Assembly: GCF_005796225.1 (NCBI RefSeq)
Contig: NZ_VAHO01000010.1
Location: forward strand, 62,001 to 126,000
Length of the DNA stretch: 64,000 nt
Source of the DNA: Pseudarthrobacter sp. NamE5
GTDB taxonomy: Bacteria > Actinomycetota > Actinomycetes > Actinomycetales > Micrococcaceae
Direction: 5' to 3'
Positions 42,981 to 51,102 of this stretch are shown in pieces. Numbering within the stretch: position 1 is the first letter of the stretch; the number at the start of each line of letters is the position of its first letter. Under the pieces are notes generated by a model. The model saw only the letters and a program-made list of their open reading frames with translations, searched no databases and was not told the DNA's origin. A program made the position numbers and the translations under genes.

Positions 42981-43738
42981 CCATCGCGGTCCGCAATGTC
43001 TCCAAGAGCTACGGCGGCCAGGCCGTCCTCGACGACGTCAGTTGCGTCATCCCGCAGGGCGGCATCACCTCGATCATCGGGCCCAACGGGGCAGGGAAAT
43101 CCACGCTGCTTTCGCTGATCAGCAGGCTGCAGCCCCTCGAGTCCGGCGAGGTGTCGGTAGCCGGGCTGGATGTCGCTTCCACGGACAGCCGCGAACTCGC
43201 CAAGACAATGGCCATCCTGCGGCAGGAAAACCACCTCACCATGCGGCTGACCGTGCGGGACCTGGTGGCCTTCGGCCGTTTTCCCCACTCCGGCGGCCGC
43301 CCCACGGTGGAGGATCTCGCCAAGGTGGAGGAGGCCATCGCCCACCTGGACCTGACGCCCCTGGCGGACAAGTTCGTGGACGAGCTCTCCGGCGGGCAGC
43401 GCCAGCGCGCCTTCATCGCCATGGTCCTGGCCCAGGATACCCAGTACCTGCTCCTCGATGAGCCGCTGAACAACCTGGACATGAAGCACTCGGTGGAAAT
43501 GATGCGGCTCCTGCGCCGGCTGGCCGACGAGCTGGGCAAGACCATCGTCCTGGTGGTCCACGACATCAACTTTGCGTCCTGCTACTCCGACACCATACTC
43601 GCCATGAAGGACGGCCGGCTGGTCCACCAGGGCAGCCCTCGGCAGATCATGCAGCAGGCCATGCTGCGGGATGTCTACGACATCGACATCCGGATCGAGG
43701 ACATTGATGGCAACCGGATCGGCGTCTACTTCGCCTGA
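42977..43738 (+). CDS. iron-siderophore ABC transporter ATP-binding protein (YclP-like)
   Basis: The 253-residue ATPase has Walker A GPNGAGKSTLL (36-46), signature LSGGQRQRAFIAMVLAQ, Walker B YLLLDEPLNNLDMKHSVEMM and the switch histidine in VVHDINFAS. It energises ferric-siderophore uptake by the two permeases. It starts in an ATGA overlap and is the last gene of the operon; the gap to the convergent transporter contains the 32-bp repeat array. Confidence 0.96.
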   Translation: MTIAVRNVSKSYGGQAVLDDVSCVIPQGGITSIIGPNGAGKSTLLSLISRLQPLESGEVSVAGLDVASTDSRELAKTMAILRQENHLTMRLTVRDLVAFGRFPHSGGRPTVEDLAKVEEAIAHLDLTPLADKFVDELSGGQRQRAFIAMVLAQDTQYLLLDEPLNNLDMKHSVEMMRLLRRLADELGKTIVLVVHDINFASCYSDTILAMKDGRLVHQGSPRQIMQQAMLRDVYDIDIRIEDIDGNRIGVYFA

Positions 43739-43816
43739 CCCGCGGACCCTCCCTGACCTTTTGGTGACTCCCGCGTCCGTGACGGGTAACAGGCAAACCC
43801 TCCCTCACGGGAACAA

Positions 43817-43891
43817 GTGAGAGAGGGTTGCACCAAAAGCGGCGTTGAGTGAGAGAGGGTTCCACCAAAAGCGGCGTTAAGTGAGAGAGCG
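43817..43891 (+). repeat. 32-bp periodic repeat (copy set B, tandem)
   Basis: Two full tandem 32-bp units, 43817-43848 and 43849-43880, each begin GTGAGAGAGGGTT and end GCGGCGTT(G/A)A. A third, partial start GTGAGAGAGCG (43881-43891) runs to within the stop region of the convergent MFS gene. The two units differ at 2 positions. The same unit and period occur on the opposite strand at 28781-28829. Confidence 0.85.
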
Positions 43892-43893
43892 TC

Positions 43894-45333
43894 CTAGGCC
43901 TTGGCGGAGCCCTTTGCCACGAACAGCGTCTCCGCCTGCTCCAGGGACATACCGTTGGTCTCCGGCACCTTGAACATGACGAAGAAGAAGGACGCCGCCG
44001 CGAAGAGCGCATACATGGCGTAGGTCAGCGGCAGCGAGCCGGCCGCCATCACCGGGAAGCTGAGCGTGATCACGAAGTTCGCCACCCACTGCGCGGCCGC
44101 CGCAAGGCCCAACGCCCGGGCACGGATCCGGGACGGGAAGATTTCACCAAGCAGAACCCACACCAGCGGACCCCAGGAAGCACCGAAGCTAACCACGAAG
44201 ACGTTGGCCGCCACCAGTGCCACCGGACCCCAGACGCCCGGCAGGGAAATCTCGGAGCCGGTCCCCACGGCGGAGGAGAACGCCAGGGCCATGGCGCCCA
44301 GGGACACCGCCATGCCCACGGAGCCGGCCAGCAGGATGGGGCGGCGCCCGATGCGGTCCACCAGGGCGATGGCCACCAGGGTCACCAGGATGTTGGTGAC
44401 GGAGGTGGCGACGGAGATGGTGAGCGAGTCCTTCTCCTGGAAGCCCACGGCCTTCCACAGGGTGGTGGAGTAGTAGAAGATTACGTTGATGCCCACGAAC
44501 TGCTGCAGGACGGAGAGGATGATGCCCACCCAGACCACTGCCTGCAGGCCGAAGGTCTTGCCGCGCAGGGACCCTTTCTGGCCGGCCAGTTTGTCTTCCT
44601 CGATGGCCTCCCGGATTTCGCGGATGTGCCGGTCGGTTTCCCCTTCCGGGACGATCGAATTGAAGACCTTCCGGGCTTCTTCTTCCTTGCCCAGGAACAC
44701 CAGGAAGCGCGGGGACTCGGGAAGGGTAAAGGCGATCCAGCCGTAAACCACGGCGGGCAGGGCAGCGGCCAGGAACATCCAGCGCCACGCCTCGATTCCC
44801 AGCCAGTACGCCTGGTCAGCCCCACCGGCGCTGGTAGCCAGCAGCGCATCGGACAGCAGTGCGGCGAAAATGCCCGTGGTGATGGCGAGTTGCTGCAGCG
44901 ACGCCAGCCGGCCGCGGACCTGCCGCGGGGAAATTTCCGAGATATAGGCAGGGGCGATGACCGAGGCTAGGCCGATGCCCAGTCCGCCCACCAGGCGCCA
45001 GAAAATGAGGTCCCATACGCCGAAGGCGAAGCCGGTGCCCAGGGCGCTGACCAGGAACAGCATGGCGCCCAGCTTCATGGCGGGGATGCGCCCGTAGTGG
45101 TCTGCCACCTTGCCGGCCAGGTACGCGCCCGCTGCGCAACCCAGCAGGGCGACGGCAACAGCGAAGCCGGTCACGGCCTCGGACAGCGCGAACTCGTCCT
45201 TCATTGCATCCACGGCGCCGTTGACTACCGACGAGTCGAAGCCGAAGAGGAATCCGCCCACCGCCCCTGCGAGCGCCAGCCAGATCACCCGCCGCGGCAC
45301 CTGGGTGGTTGTCTGCTCCTGGGCAGTGGGCAT
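43894..45333 (-). CDS. MFS sugar porter (GalP/XylE type)
   Basis: The 479-residue, 12-helix transporter has the sugar porter marks GGFLFGFDSSVVNGAV in helix 1, KVADHYGRIPAMKLGA, IAPAYISEISPRQVRGRLASLQQLAITTGI, PESPRFLVFLGKEEEARKV in the central loop, and KVPETNGMSLEQAE at the end. It moves a monosaccharide or polyol, probably with protons; the sugar is not predictable. GGGAGAACC before the ATG complementary to 45331-45333 sets the start. A pair of direct repeats lies about 90 bp upstream. Confidence 0.93.
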   Translation of the reverse strand: MPTAQEQTTTQVPRRVIWLALAGAVGGFLFGFDSSVVNGAVDAMKDEFALSEAVTGFAVAVALLGCAAGAYLAGKVADHYGRIPAMKLGAMLFLVSALGTGFAFGVWDLIFWRLVGGLGIGLASVIAPAYISEISPRQVRGRLASLQQLAITTGIFAALLSDALLATSAGGADQAYWLGIEAWRWMFLAAALPAVVYGWIAFTLPESPRFLVFLGKEEEARKVFNSIVPEGETDRHIREIREAIEEDKLAGQKGSLRGKTFGLQAVVWVGIILSVLQQFVGINVIFYYSTTLWKAVGFQEKDSLTISVATSVTNILVTLVAIALVDRIGRRPILLAGSVGMAVSLGAMALAFSSAVGTGSEISLPGVWGPVALVAANVFVVSFGASWGPLVWVLLGEIFPSRIRARALGLAAAAQWVANFVITLSFPVMAAGSLPLTYAMYALFAAASFFFVMFKVPETNGMSLEQAETLFVAKGSAKA

Positions 45334-45419
45334 GGTTCTCCCTTGGTCTGGGTTTGGGTGGATGCGGTGCGGACGTCGTCGGCTGCGGAACCGGCCCGGG
45401 CCGGCGCACACGCGCCTAA

Positions 45420-45449
45420 CAGTGTTCCACGCCACCGCGCAGTGTTCCA
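45420..45449. promoter_or_regulatory. direct repeats CAGTGTTCCA upstream of the MFS sugar porter
   Basis: CAGTGTTCCA occurs at 45420-45429 and again at 45440-45449, exactly 20 bp apart. The second copy leads into GTTCCAGTTGAAAC, an imperfect dyad of the kind bound by IclR-type or similar regulators. It lies upstream of the minus-strand sugar porter. Confidence 0.45.
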
Positions 45450-45502
45450 GTTGAAACGCGCGCCCCGTTGGCGGACTCCCTGCCACGACCTCAAAGGAAG
45501 AC

Positions 45503-45530
45503 GACGACGGCGGGACGTGCCGCCGTCGTC
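45503..45530 (-). terminator. terminator after the RraA-family gene
   Basis: GACGACGGCGG (45503-45513) pairs with CCGCCGTCGTC (45520-45530) around a 6-nt loop, 21 nt beyond the stop of the minus-strand RraA gene. It shares its stem sequence with three other terminators here. Confidence 0.8.
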
Positions 45531-45551
45531 ATCGCTCAGGAGACTTCCTGA

Positions 45552-46049
45552 TTAACGCTCCACGAGGATCCCGTCCGGGTCGCACCAGATCATGGCTCCG
45601 CTCCGGATTGTCACGCCGTCGATCTCCACATCCACGTCCACCTCGCCGGCGCCTGCCTTGGCGCTCTTGCGCGGGTTGCTGCCCAGTGCCTTGACGCCCA
45701 GGTCCAGCCCAGCGATGGCTTCACGGTCCCGGATCGCGCCATTGATCACGACGCCGGACCAGCCGTGCGCCACGGCGCTTTCGGCGATCATGTCCCCCAT
45801 CAGGGCAGTTCCCAGTGAACCGCCGCCGTCCACCACCAGCACGTCACCGTTTCCAGGGGTCGCCAGCGTGGACTTCACCAGGGCGTTGTCCTGGAAGCAG
45901 CGGATGGTCCTGACCTTCCCGCTGAAGTGCGAGCGCCCGCCGAGGGATTGGAACTGCAGGGACACGGAGGCCAGTTCCTCGCCCCGCTCGTCGTAAAGAT
46001 CGGCAGTGTTGACGGCGGTGCCCTCCGTTGGCGTAGACGCTGCGTTCAT
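45552..46049 (-). CDS. rraA: RraA family protein (RNase E inhibitor-like / HMG aldolase family)
   Basis: The 165-residue protein has the family core: TADLYDERGEELASVSLQFQSLGGRSHFSGKVRTIRC, VVDGGGSLGTALMGDMIAESAVAHGWSGVVINGAIRDREAI and a C-terminal AMIWCDPDGILV. Relatives are called RNase E activity regulator or 4-hydroxy-4-methyl-2-oxoglutarate/oxaloacetate aldolase; G-D-(x20)-R-D catalytic residues (GDM...RDRE) are present, so aldolase or oxaloacetate decarboxylase activity is possible. AAGGAGAACCAG precedes the ATG complementary to 46047-46049. The huge open frame further upstream is antisense to the next MFS gene and was rejected. Confidence 0.92.
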   Translation of the reverse strand: MNAASTPTEGTAVNTADLYDERGEELASVSLQFQSLGGRSHFSGKVRTIRCFQDNALVKSTLATPGNGDVLVVDGGGSLGTALMGDMIAESAVAHGWSGVVINGAIRDREAIAGLDLGVKALGSNPRKSAKAGAGEVDVDVEIDGVTIRSGAMIWCDPDGILVER

Positions 46050-46172
46050 CTGGTTCTCCTTGATCCCCGGGGCGGTTTCGTTAGAAGGCTTGCCGGTATG
46101 ACAGGGCGGCACGGTTACGCCCACGATAGTCTGATTTTCATCGCCGTCAGCCTGTATCCGCGGGAGCACTTC

Positions 46173-47459
46173 ATGAGCCTGTCCGAAACTCCCGCACCCC
46201 TGGAGCGCGGCGCCGGGCCGGACGGTCCGGCGGCGGCGCTCGCTGAGCCTACCCGGAAAGTTACCGCCAGGTGGGTCACCGGGCTGGTCCTGGTGAACGT
46301 GGGCATCAACGCCGCGTTCTTCGGCCCCATCAACGTGTTCATCGGCCAGCAGGCGATCAGCATCGACGAGCCCAGCAAGGAAGCAATCCTTTCCCTTGCC
46401 ACGGCCTGTGGAGCGGCGGTCTCGCTGGTGGCCAACCCGCTCTTTGGCGCCCTTTCGGACCGCACCACCTCCCGCTTCGGCCGCCGGTCGCCATGGGTGC
46501 TGGCCGGGGCCGTTTTGGCAACGGCGGCCCTCCTGGCCATGTCCGGAGCCACCACCGTTGCCCTGATGGTGCTGTTCTGGTCCTTGGTCCAGCTTGGCGC
46601 CAACGCCGCCTACGCCGCCATCACAGCTGCAGTTCCGGACCGGGTCCCGGTGCCGCAGCGTGGGAAAGTCGGCGGACTGGCCGCCATGGGCCAGACGCTG
46701 GGAATCCTCACCGGGGCTGTCTTCGGCGCAGTGGTGTCCGGAAACTTCGTGGTGGGCTACTGGCTCTGTGCCGCCGCCCTGCTGCTGTCCGTGCTGCCGT
46801 ACCTGTTCCACCGCAACGATCCGGTGCTGCCCGGCGGGGTGCTTCCGCGGTTCAGGCTGCTGGGCTTCCTGCGCGGATTTTGGATCAGTCCGCGGCTGTA
46901 CCCGGACTTTGCCTGGGCCTGGCTGACGCGCTTCCTGGTCAACGTGGGCAACCAGCTGACCATCGTCTACCTCCTGTTTTTCCTCCGCGACATTTTGAAT
47001 TATGGGGACCCGGCGGCGGGTGTGCTCGTCCTGACGGGTATTTACGCCCTGATGGTCATGATTACCGCGGTGGTGGCGGGGCCCTGGAGCGACAGGGCCG
47101 GCAAGCGCAAGCCGTTCGTCATTGGCTCGTCCGCCATCAATGCCATGGCAGGGATGATCATGGCCTTCTTCCCCGTCTGGCCGGGAGCCCTTGCCGGCGC
47201 TGCCGTCCTCGGCATCGGTTTCGGAGCCTACCTGGCAGTGGACTTCGCGCTGCTGACGCAGGTCCTGCCGCAGGCTGTTGACCGGGGAAAGGACATGGGG
47301 GTCATCAACGTGGCCAACTCCCTGCCCCAGGTGGTGGCGCCTTTCCTGGCTTTCGTGGCGGTTACCCACTGGGGCGGCTACCAGTCGCTGTTTCTCATTG
47401 CAGCGGCAATCGGCCTGCTGGGGGCTGTTTTCGTGGTGAAGATCAAAGGGGTCCGTTGA
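46173..47459 (+). CDS. MFS transporter, sugar/glycoside-cation symporter-like
   Basis: The 428-residue protein has twelve predicted helices. Motif A is GALSDRTTSRFGRRSPWVLAGA (about residues 90-112), resembling both classical MFS and MelB/GPH-type symporters, and a second copy, GPWSDRAGKRKPFVIGSSA, lies after helix 7. GGGAG 6 nt before the ATG at 46173 sets the start, and upstream in-frame codons overlap the divergent rraA gene. Substrate unknown. A short hairpin follows the stop. Confidence 0.88.
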   Translation: MSLSETPAPLERGAGPDGPAAALAEPTRKVTARWVTGLVLVNVGINAAFFGPINVFIGQQAISIDEPSKEAILSLATACGAAVSLVANPLFGALSDRTTSRFGRRSPWVLAGAVLATAALLAMSGATTVALMVLFWSLVQLGANAAYAAITAAVPDRVPVPQRGKVGGLAAMGQTLGILTGAVFGAVVSGNFVVGYWLCAAALLLSVLPYLFHRNDPVLPGGVLPRFRLLGFLRGFWISPRLYPDFAWAWLTRFLVNVGNQLTIVYLLFFLRDILNYGDPAAGVLVLTGIYALMVMITAVVAGPWSDRAGKRKPFVIGSSAINAMAGMIMAFFPVWPGALAGAAVLGIGFGAYLAVDFALLTQVLPQAVDRGKDMGVINVANSLPQVVAPFLAFVAVTHWGGYQSLFLIAAAIGLLGAVFVVKIKGVR

Positions 47460-47461
47460 CG

Positions 47462-47479
47462 CCTCCGGCCGCCCGGAGG
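47462..47479 (+). terminator. short hairpin after the MFS gene
   Basis: CCTCCGG (47462-47468) pairs with CCGGAGG (47473-47479) around a 4-nt loop, 2 nt after the stop codon. Confidence 0.6.
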
Positions 47480-47592
47480 TAAGCCGCCTGACCAATTACG
47501 TCATGATGCTGTGCCGTATAGTTGAACCGGACTGCCGGCGGTCCGCTATGGGGGCGGTCCTGGCTGCTCCACCATAGGAACACAACCCCGGA

Positions 47593-48207
47593 ATGCTGAT
47601 GCCCGACACCATTTCAGACCATCCGCCCATGGCCCCCAGGCCTTCCGCGCCACGCCAGCGGCACCGCTACACAAAGATCCTCGAAGCGGCAGGAACCTTT
47701 GCGCGCAAAGGCTTGGACTCGGTGGAACTTCCCGAAGTGGCGGCCAAGGCTGACGTGCCGTTGGGCACCCTCTACCGCTACTTCCCGTCACCCACCCACC
47801 TGATGCTGGCGTTGTACCGGCACCAGCTGGAGGAGCTGCAGGGGGCCGGACGGGCCACCGCATCCCGGTTCAGGGGCAGGGCGTTGGCCAACCTGGTAAT
47901 GGAGATCTTCCACATGCGCGTCATGCAGCCGGCAGTGGAGCAGTGCCTCAGCCGCGGGGTCTACCTCCCGGACAGGGACACCACTGCGCTGCTGCGCGAG
48001 ATCGACGCGCTGAGTGAAAAGGCCGTGGCTGCGGCGTGCGGTGACGCCACAGCGGCCCGGGTTCTCCTGCTGGCAGTCACTGGTCTGGTCCAGTCCGTAC
48101 GAAACCGCAGGTTGTCCCTCTTTGAAGCCGAGGAGGACCTCAAAAAAGCCTGCGCCCGCCTCTCTCCGTCTGCAGAGTCCGGCTACACACTGCATCAAAG
48201 CGCGTAA
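47593..48207 (+). CDS. TetR/AcrR family regulator
   Basis: The 204-residue protein has RQRHRYTKILEAAGTFARKGLDSVELPEVAAKADVPLGTLYRYFPSPTHLMLALY (about 20-75), the TetR DNA-binding domain, followed by a helical effector domain. It resembles the KstR-like subgroup in its LYRYF recognition helix, but ligand and targets are not evident. ATGs at 47593 and 47599 are both possible. It sits between an MFS transporter and malic enzyme, in the same direction as both. Confidence 0.88.
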   Translation: MLMPDTISDHPPMAPRPSAPRQRHRYTKILEAAGTFARKGLDSVELPEVAAKADVPLGTLYRYFPSPTHLMLALYRHQLEELQGAGRATASRFRGRALANLVMEIFHMRVMQPAVEQCLSRGVYLPDRDTTALLREIDALSEKAVAAACGDATAARVLLLAVTGLVQSVRNRRLSLFEAEEDLKKACARLSPSAESGYTLHQSA

Positions 48208-48485
48208 CCGGTCTAGTCCAATACTTGGTTAAATCAGGCATATAGGGGTGGCGTAGCTCACAAAGACCGCTGCTAAAACGTTGTGGCACGCAGTTGCGCC
48301 TGTCAAATCGCCACGTCAGCCGGTTTCGGCCACCTAGCATTGTCCACAGAGCAGCAGGAACAATCCTCCACGCTCCGACGGGCCCGCCACCCCTGGGTTT
48401 CCTGCCGCACCATTGCCCCCGCCTCAGCCTGCCGGGCTGGGCCCCATGAGCCGTGTGTCCACGGCGAGCACCAGGAGACAACGAC
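48208..48485. other. 278-bp intergenic region upstream of malic enzyme
   Basis: No coding or tRNA signal was seen. CCAA-TAC-TTGG (48218-48228) is a perfect small dyad, and TATAGG (48241-48246) is a possible -10. The remainder is featureless GC-rich sequence up to the GGAG ribosome-binding site at the malic enzyme start. Confidence 0.35.
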
Positions 48486-49685
48486 GTGTCCATTGACGCA
48501 ATCCCAACCATCGACAATTCTGCAGCGGCTGCCCTGACGGAAGAAGAGATCTTCGGAGCCCACCAGGGCGGGAAGCTCTCCGTCGGCACTACCGTCCCGC
48601 TCGCGAACAAGCGTGACCTCTCCATCGCGTACACCCCGGGAGTGGCTGATGTCAGCCGGGCCATCCATGCCAGGCCCGAGCTTGCGCGAACCCTGACCTG
48701 GGCCGAGCGCCTCGTGGTGGTGGTCAGTGACGGCACGGCAGTGCTCGGTTTGGGCAACATCGGGCCCAGTGCGTCCCTGCCTGTCATGGAAGGGAAGTCG
48801 GCCCTGTTCAAGACTTTCGGCGACCTGGACTCCATTCCGCTGGTGCTCAACACCACGGACGTGGACGAGATCGTGGAAACCCTGGTCCGCCTGCGCCCCA
48901 GCTTCGGTGCGGTCAACCTTGAGGACATCTCTGCCCCGCGCTGCTTCGAGCTCGAGGAAAAACTCATCGAAGCCCTGGACTGCCCGGTGATGCACGATGA
49001 CCAGCACGGCACCGCCGTCGTGGCCCTTGCGGCACTCACCAACGCGGCCAAGGTGACCGGCCGTGCCCTGCAGGGGCTGCGGGTCGTGGTTTCCGGTGCG
49101 GGTGCGGCAGGCATCGCCGTCGCCGAAATCCTTCTGGCTGCCGGTATCAGCGACGTCGTCCTGCTGGACTCCCGCGGCGTCATCAACAGCAGCCGGGCCG
49201 ACCTGGCCGCGGACACTGCCAGCAAGAAAGCTGACATCGCCGGCCGCAGCAACCCCCGCGGTGTCGAAGGCGGCCCCGCTGAGGCCCTTGCCGGCGCCGA
49301 CGTCTTCATCGGCGTCTCCTCCTCCAAGCTGGACGAGGAGCACCTGAAGCTGATGAACCAGGATGCCATCGTGTTCGCCCTCTCCAACCCGGACCCGGAG
49401 GTGCTGCCAGAGGTCGCCGTCAAGTACGCCGCCGTGGTGGCCACCGGTCGCAGCGACTTCCCCAACCAGATCAACAACGTCCTGGCCTTCCCGGGCATCT
49501 TCCGCGGCGCCCTGGACGCCGGCGCCCGCCGCATCACTCCCGCGATGAAGCTTGCCGCCGCCTATGCCATCGCTGAACTGGCCGCGGAGGACCTTTCGGC
49601 GGACTACATCGTGCCCAGCCCCCTCGATCCGCGCGTTGCCCCGACGGTCACCGCTGCTGTCGCCGCTGCGGTAGAAGCGGAGTAG
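48486..49685 (+). CDS. NAD(P)-dependent malic enzyme (oxaloacetate-decarboxylating)
   Basis: The 399-residue enzyme converts malate to pyruvate and CO2. It is the short bacterial type. Marks are LSIAYTPGVADVSRAI with the catalytic Tyr, LGLGNIGPSASLPVMEGKSALFK with the catalytic Lys, VMHDDQHGTAVV binding the metal, the NAD fold VVSGAGAAGIAVAEIL, and FALSNPDPEVLPE. The GTG at 48486 follows GGAG by 8 nt; a longer frame exists but extends into noncoding sequence. Together with alanine dehydrogenase and aspartase in this window it links amino acids to pyruvate. A perfect-stem terminator follows. Confidence 0.95.
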   Translation: MSIDAIPTIDNSAAAALTEEEIFGAHQGGKLSVGTTVPLANKRDLSIAYTPGVADVSRAIHARPELARTLTWAERLVVVVSDGTAVLGLGNIGPSASLPVMEGKSALFKTFGDLDSIPLVLNTTDVDEIVETLVRLRPSFGAVNLEDISAPRCFELEEKLIEALDCPVMHDDQHGTAVVALAALTNAAKVTGRALQGLRVVVSGAGAAGIAVAEILLAAGISDVVLLDSRGVINSSRADLAADTASKKADIAGRSNPRGVEGGPAEALAGADVFIGVSSSKLDEEHLKLMNQDAIVFALSNPDPEVLPEVAVKYAAVVATGRSDFPNQINNVLAFPGIFRGALDAGARRITPAMKLAAAYAIAELAAEDLSADYIVPSPLDPRVAPTVTAAVAAAVEAE

Positions 49686-49706
49686 GGCCTTCCCAGCCAG
49701 GATGTA

Positions 49707-49746
49707 CGACGGCGGCGCCTCCTTTGCACGGGAGGCGCCGCCGTCG
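49707..49746 (+). terminator. terminator of the malic enzyme gene
   Basis: CGACGGCGGCGCCTCC (49707-49722) pairs perfectly with GGAGGCGCCGCCGTCG (49731-49746) around an 8-nt loop, 21 nt after the stop. The 16-bp stem carries the shared ACGACGGCGGC sequence. Confidence 0.92.
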
Positions 49747-49767
49747 GGGTTAAGCGGGCCCCAACCA

Positions 49768-49773
49768 TAGACT
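49768..49773 (+). promoter_or_regulatory. leaderless -10 (TAGACT) for the DUF456 gene
   Basis: TAGACT ends 7 nt before the ATG at 49781. GGGAG also falls in the gap but is too near the -10 for a leader to include it. Confidence 0.5.
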
Positions 49774-49780
49774 GGGAGCC

Positions 49781-50284
49781 ATGAACTCCGAAACCGTGGT
49801 GACCATCCTGTGCGGCCTGGCGATCTTAGTGGGCGTGGCGGGAACGGTCATCCCGGTACTTCCCGGCAGCATCCTCATCGGCGCAAGCCTTCTCGCCTGG
49901 GCCATCTGGGGCGGAGCCGGCACGGCAGGGTGGGTGGTGTTCGCGGTTGCCATGGTGTTCGTGGTGGCAGGGATGGCGGCCAGCGCCGTTTTAACGGGCA
50001 GGAAGCTCAAGCAGCATGCCATTCCCAGCCGAAGCATCGCTGCCGCCCTGGTGGCCGGTGTGGTGGGTATGTTCATCATCCCCGTCGTGGGCCTGTTCGT
50101 CGGGTTCGCCGCCGGCCTGCTGCTGAGCGAGTTCCTCCGTACCCGGAACATCGGAAGCGCGGCGACCTCCAGCTGGGCGGCCCTTAAGGCCACCGGACTG
50201 GGGATGCTCACTGAATTCGGCCTGGCCTGCCTGGCAGCCAGCACCTGGGTGGTGGGTGTCTGGATCGCTGCCGCCGGCGGCTGA
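49781..50284 (+). CDS. DUF456 family membrane protein
   Basis: The 167-residue protein has about four membrane segments. It contains the DUF456 pattern ILVGVAGTVIPVLPGSILIGASLLAWAIWGG followed by GMFIIPVVGLFVGFAAGLLLSEFLRTRN. Function is unknown for the family. It starts 35 bp after a strong terminator, from its own leaderless-type promoter. Confidence 0.88.
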   Translation: MNSETVVTILCGLAILVGVAGTVIPVLPGSILIGASLLAWAIWGGAGTAGWVVFAVAMVFVVAGMAASAVLTGRKLKQHAIPSRSIAAALVAGVVGMFIIPVVGLFVGFAAGLLLSEFLRTRNIGSAATSSWAALKATGLGMLTEFGLACLAASTWVVGVWIAAAGG

Positions 50285-50323
50285 ACGCTTGCAGCCCTGA
50301 GGCCGGAGGCGTAAAACGGCAGC

Positions 50324-50698
50324 ATGATGGAGCACAGCGCTGCACGGGAATACGTCGGGGCGTGGATGGAAAACTACCAGACTGCCTGGACCAGCAACCG
50401 GCCCGAGGACATCCGCGCACTCTTCACCGGGGAAGCGCGCTATGAAACGCGGCCTAATGATCCCAATCCCTGGTTGGGTCACGACGGCATCGTTGAGGGC
50501 TGGCTGGAAGCCCGGGATGAACCCGCCAACTGGACCTTCACCTGGGAGTTGCTGGGAACGGACGAGGACACCGCGTTCGTGCAGGGTGTCACCACCTACT
50601 TAGGGGACCGTCCCACCTATGACAACCTGTGGGTCATCCGGTTTAACGGGGACGGCCGCGCCTCCTCTTTCACCGAATGGTTCATGGAGCGGGCATAA
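50324..50698 (+). CDS. SnoaL/NTF2-like family protein
   Basis: The 124-residue protein is a single alpha+beta barrel of the NTF2-like superfamily: YVGAWMENYQTAWTSNRPEDIRALFTGEARYETRPNDPNPWLGHDGIVEGWLE, then beta strands with WTFTWELLGTDEDTAFVQGVTTYL. Some members are enzymes, others bind small ligands; the function here is open. ATGs at 50324 and 50327 are adjacent; TAAAAC 6 nt before the first hints at a leaderless start. It follows the DUF456 gene by 39 bp. Confidence 0.82.
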   Translation: MMEHSAAREYVGAWMENYQTAWTSNRPEDIRALFTGEARYETRPNDPNPWLGHDGIVEGWLEARDEPANWTFTWELLGTDEDTAFVQGVTTYLGDRPTYDNLWVIRFNGDGRASSFTEWFMERA

Positions 50699-50729
50699 AT
50701 CCCGACAAGGCGCGGCCTTTCCCGTCCAA

Positions 50730-50936
50730 CTAGAGGCCCAGCCCTCCCAGCTTGTCGCCGAGGCCGCCGGGAAGTTTACCGAGCAGGTCTGCAGGGTTGA
50801 TGCCAAGTTTGGACAGGAGCCCGGCGTGCTGCTCGGTATCCACCTGGTCCGGCAGTTCTGCCTCGGCCTGGGCGGCCTTGTCATTGTCTCCGTTGTTCCT
50901 GAGGAGTTCCAGAATCTGGGACTTGTCGATGTTCAC
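50730..50936 (-). CDS. small uncharacterised protein (68 aa)
   Basis: I do not recognise a named family. The sequence begins MNIDKSQILELLRNNGDNDKAAQAEAELP, a short amphipathic helix pair. It ends in a Gly/Leu-rich tail, LLSKLGINPADLLGKLPGGLGDKLGGLGL, which has an i,i+7 leucine pattern. AAGGAG about 12 nt before the ATG and normal codon use support translation. It is convergent with the NTF2-like gene. The Gly-Leu tail could associate with a membrane; that is a guess. Confidence 0.75.
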   Translation of the reverse strand: MNIDKSQILELLRNNGDNDKAAQAEAELPDQVDTEQHAGLLSKLGINPADLLGKLPGGLGDKLGGLGL

Positions 50937-51090
50937 GGGCTCTCCTTTGATGATGAGCGGAACTGCTAAGGGTCCTTACCACCCTTGCGGAAAATGCCTG
51001 CATGAACAAGTGGGCGCCGGTCTTCCCGTGCTGCCTGGGCTTCCCCGAATCACCCTGCGGCAGGCCGCCAGTGCCGCAGCAGCTCCCGGT

Positions 51091-51096
51091 TAACAT
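51091..51096 (+). promoter_or_regulatory. leaderless -10 (TAACAT) for the gene at 51103
   Basis: TAACAT ends 6 nt before the ATG at 51103. The intervening GGAAAG could alternatively act as a weak ribosome-binding site. Confidence 0.4.
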
Positions 51097-51102
51097 GGAA
51101 AG

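Noticed and set aside
43817..43891. 32-bp repeats as a CRISPR array
   Set aside because: The units are directly adjacent without spacers, only two are complete, and no cas gene is in the window.
45552..47495. 647-codon minus-strand open frame covering the MFS gene
   Set aside because: Only the last 165 codons (rraA) have family matches and a ribosome-binding site; the rest is Gly/His/Arg/Gln-rich antisense of a clear 12-helix transporter.
48208..48485. Possible tRNA or riboswitch before malic enzyme
   Set aside because: No cloverleaf or known aptamer pattern could be drawn.
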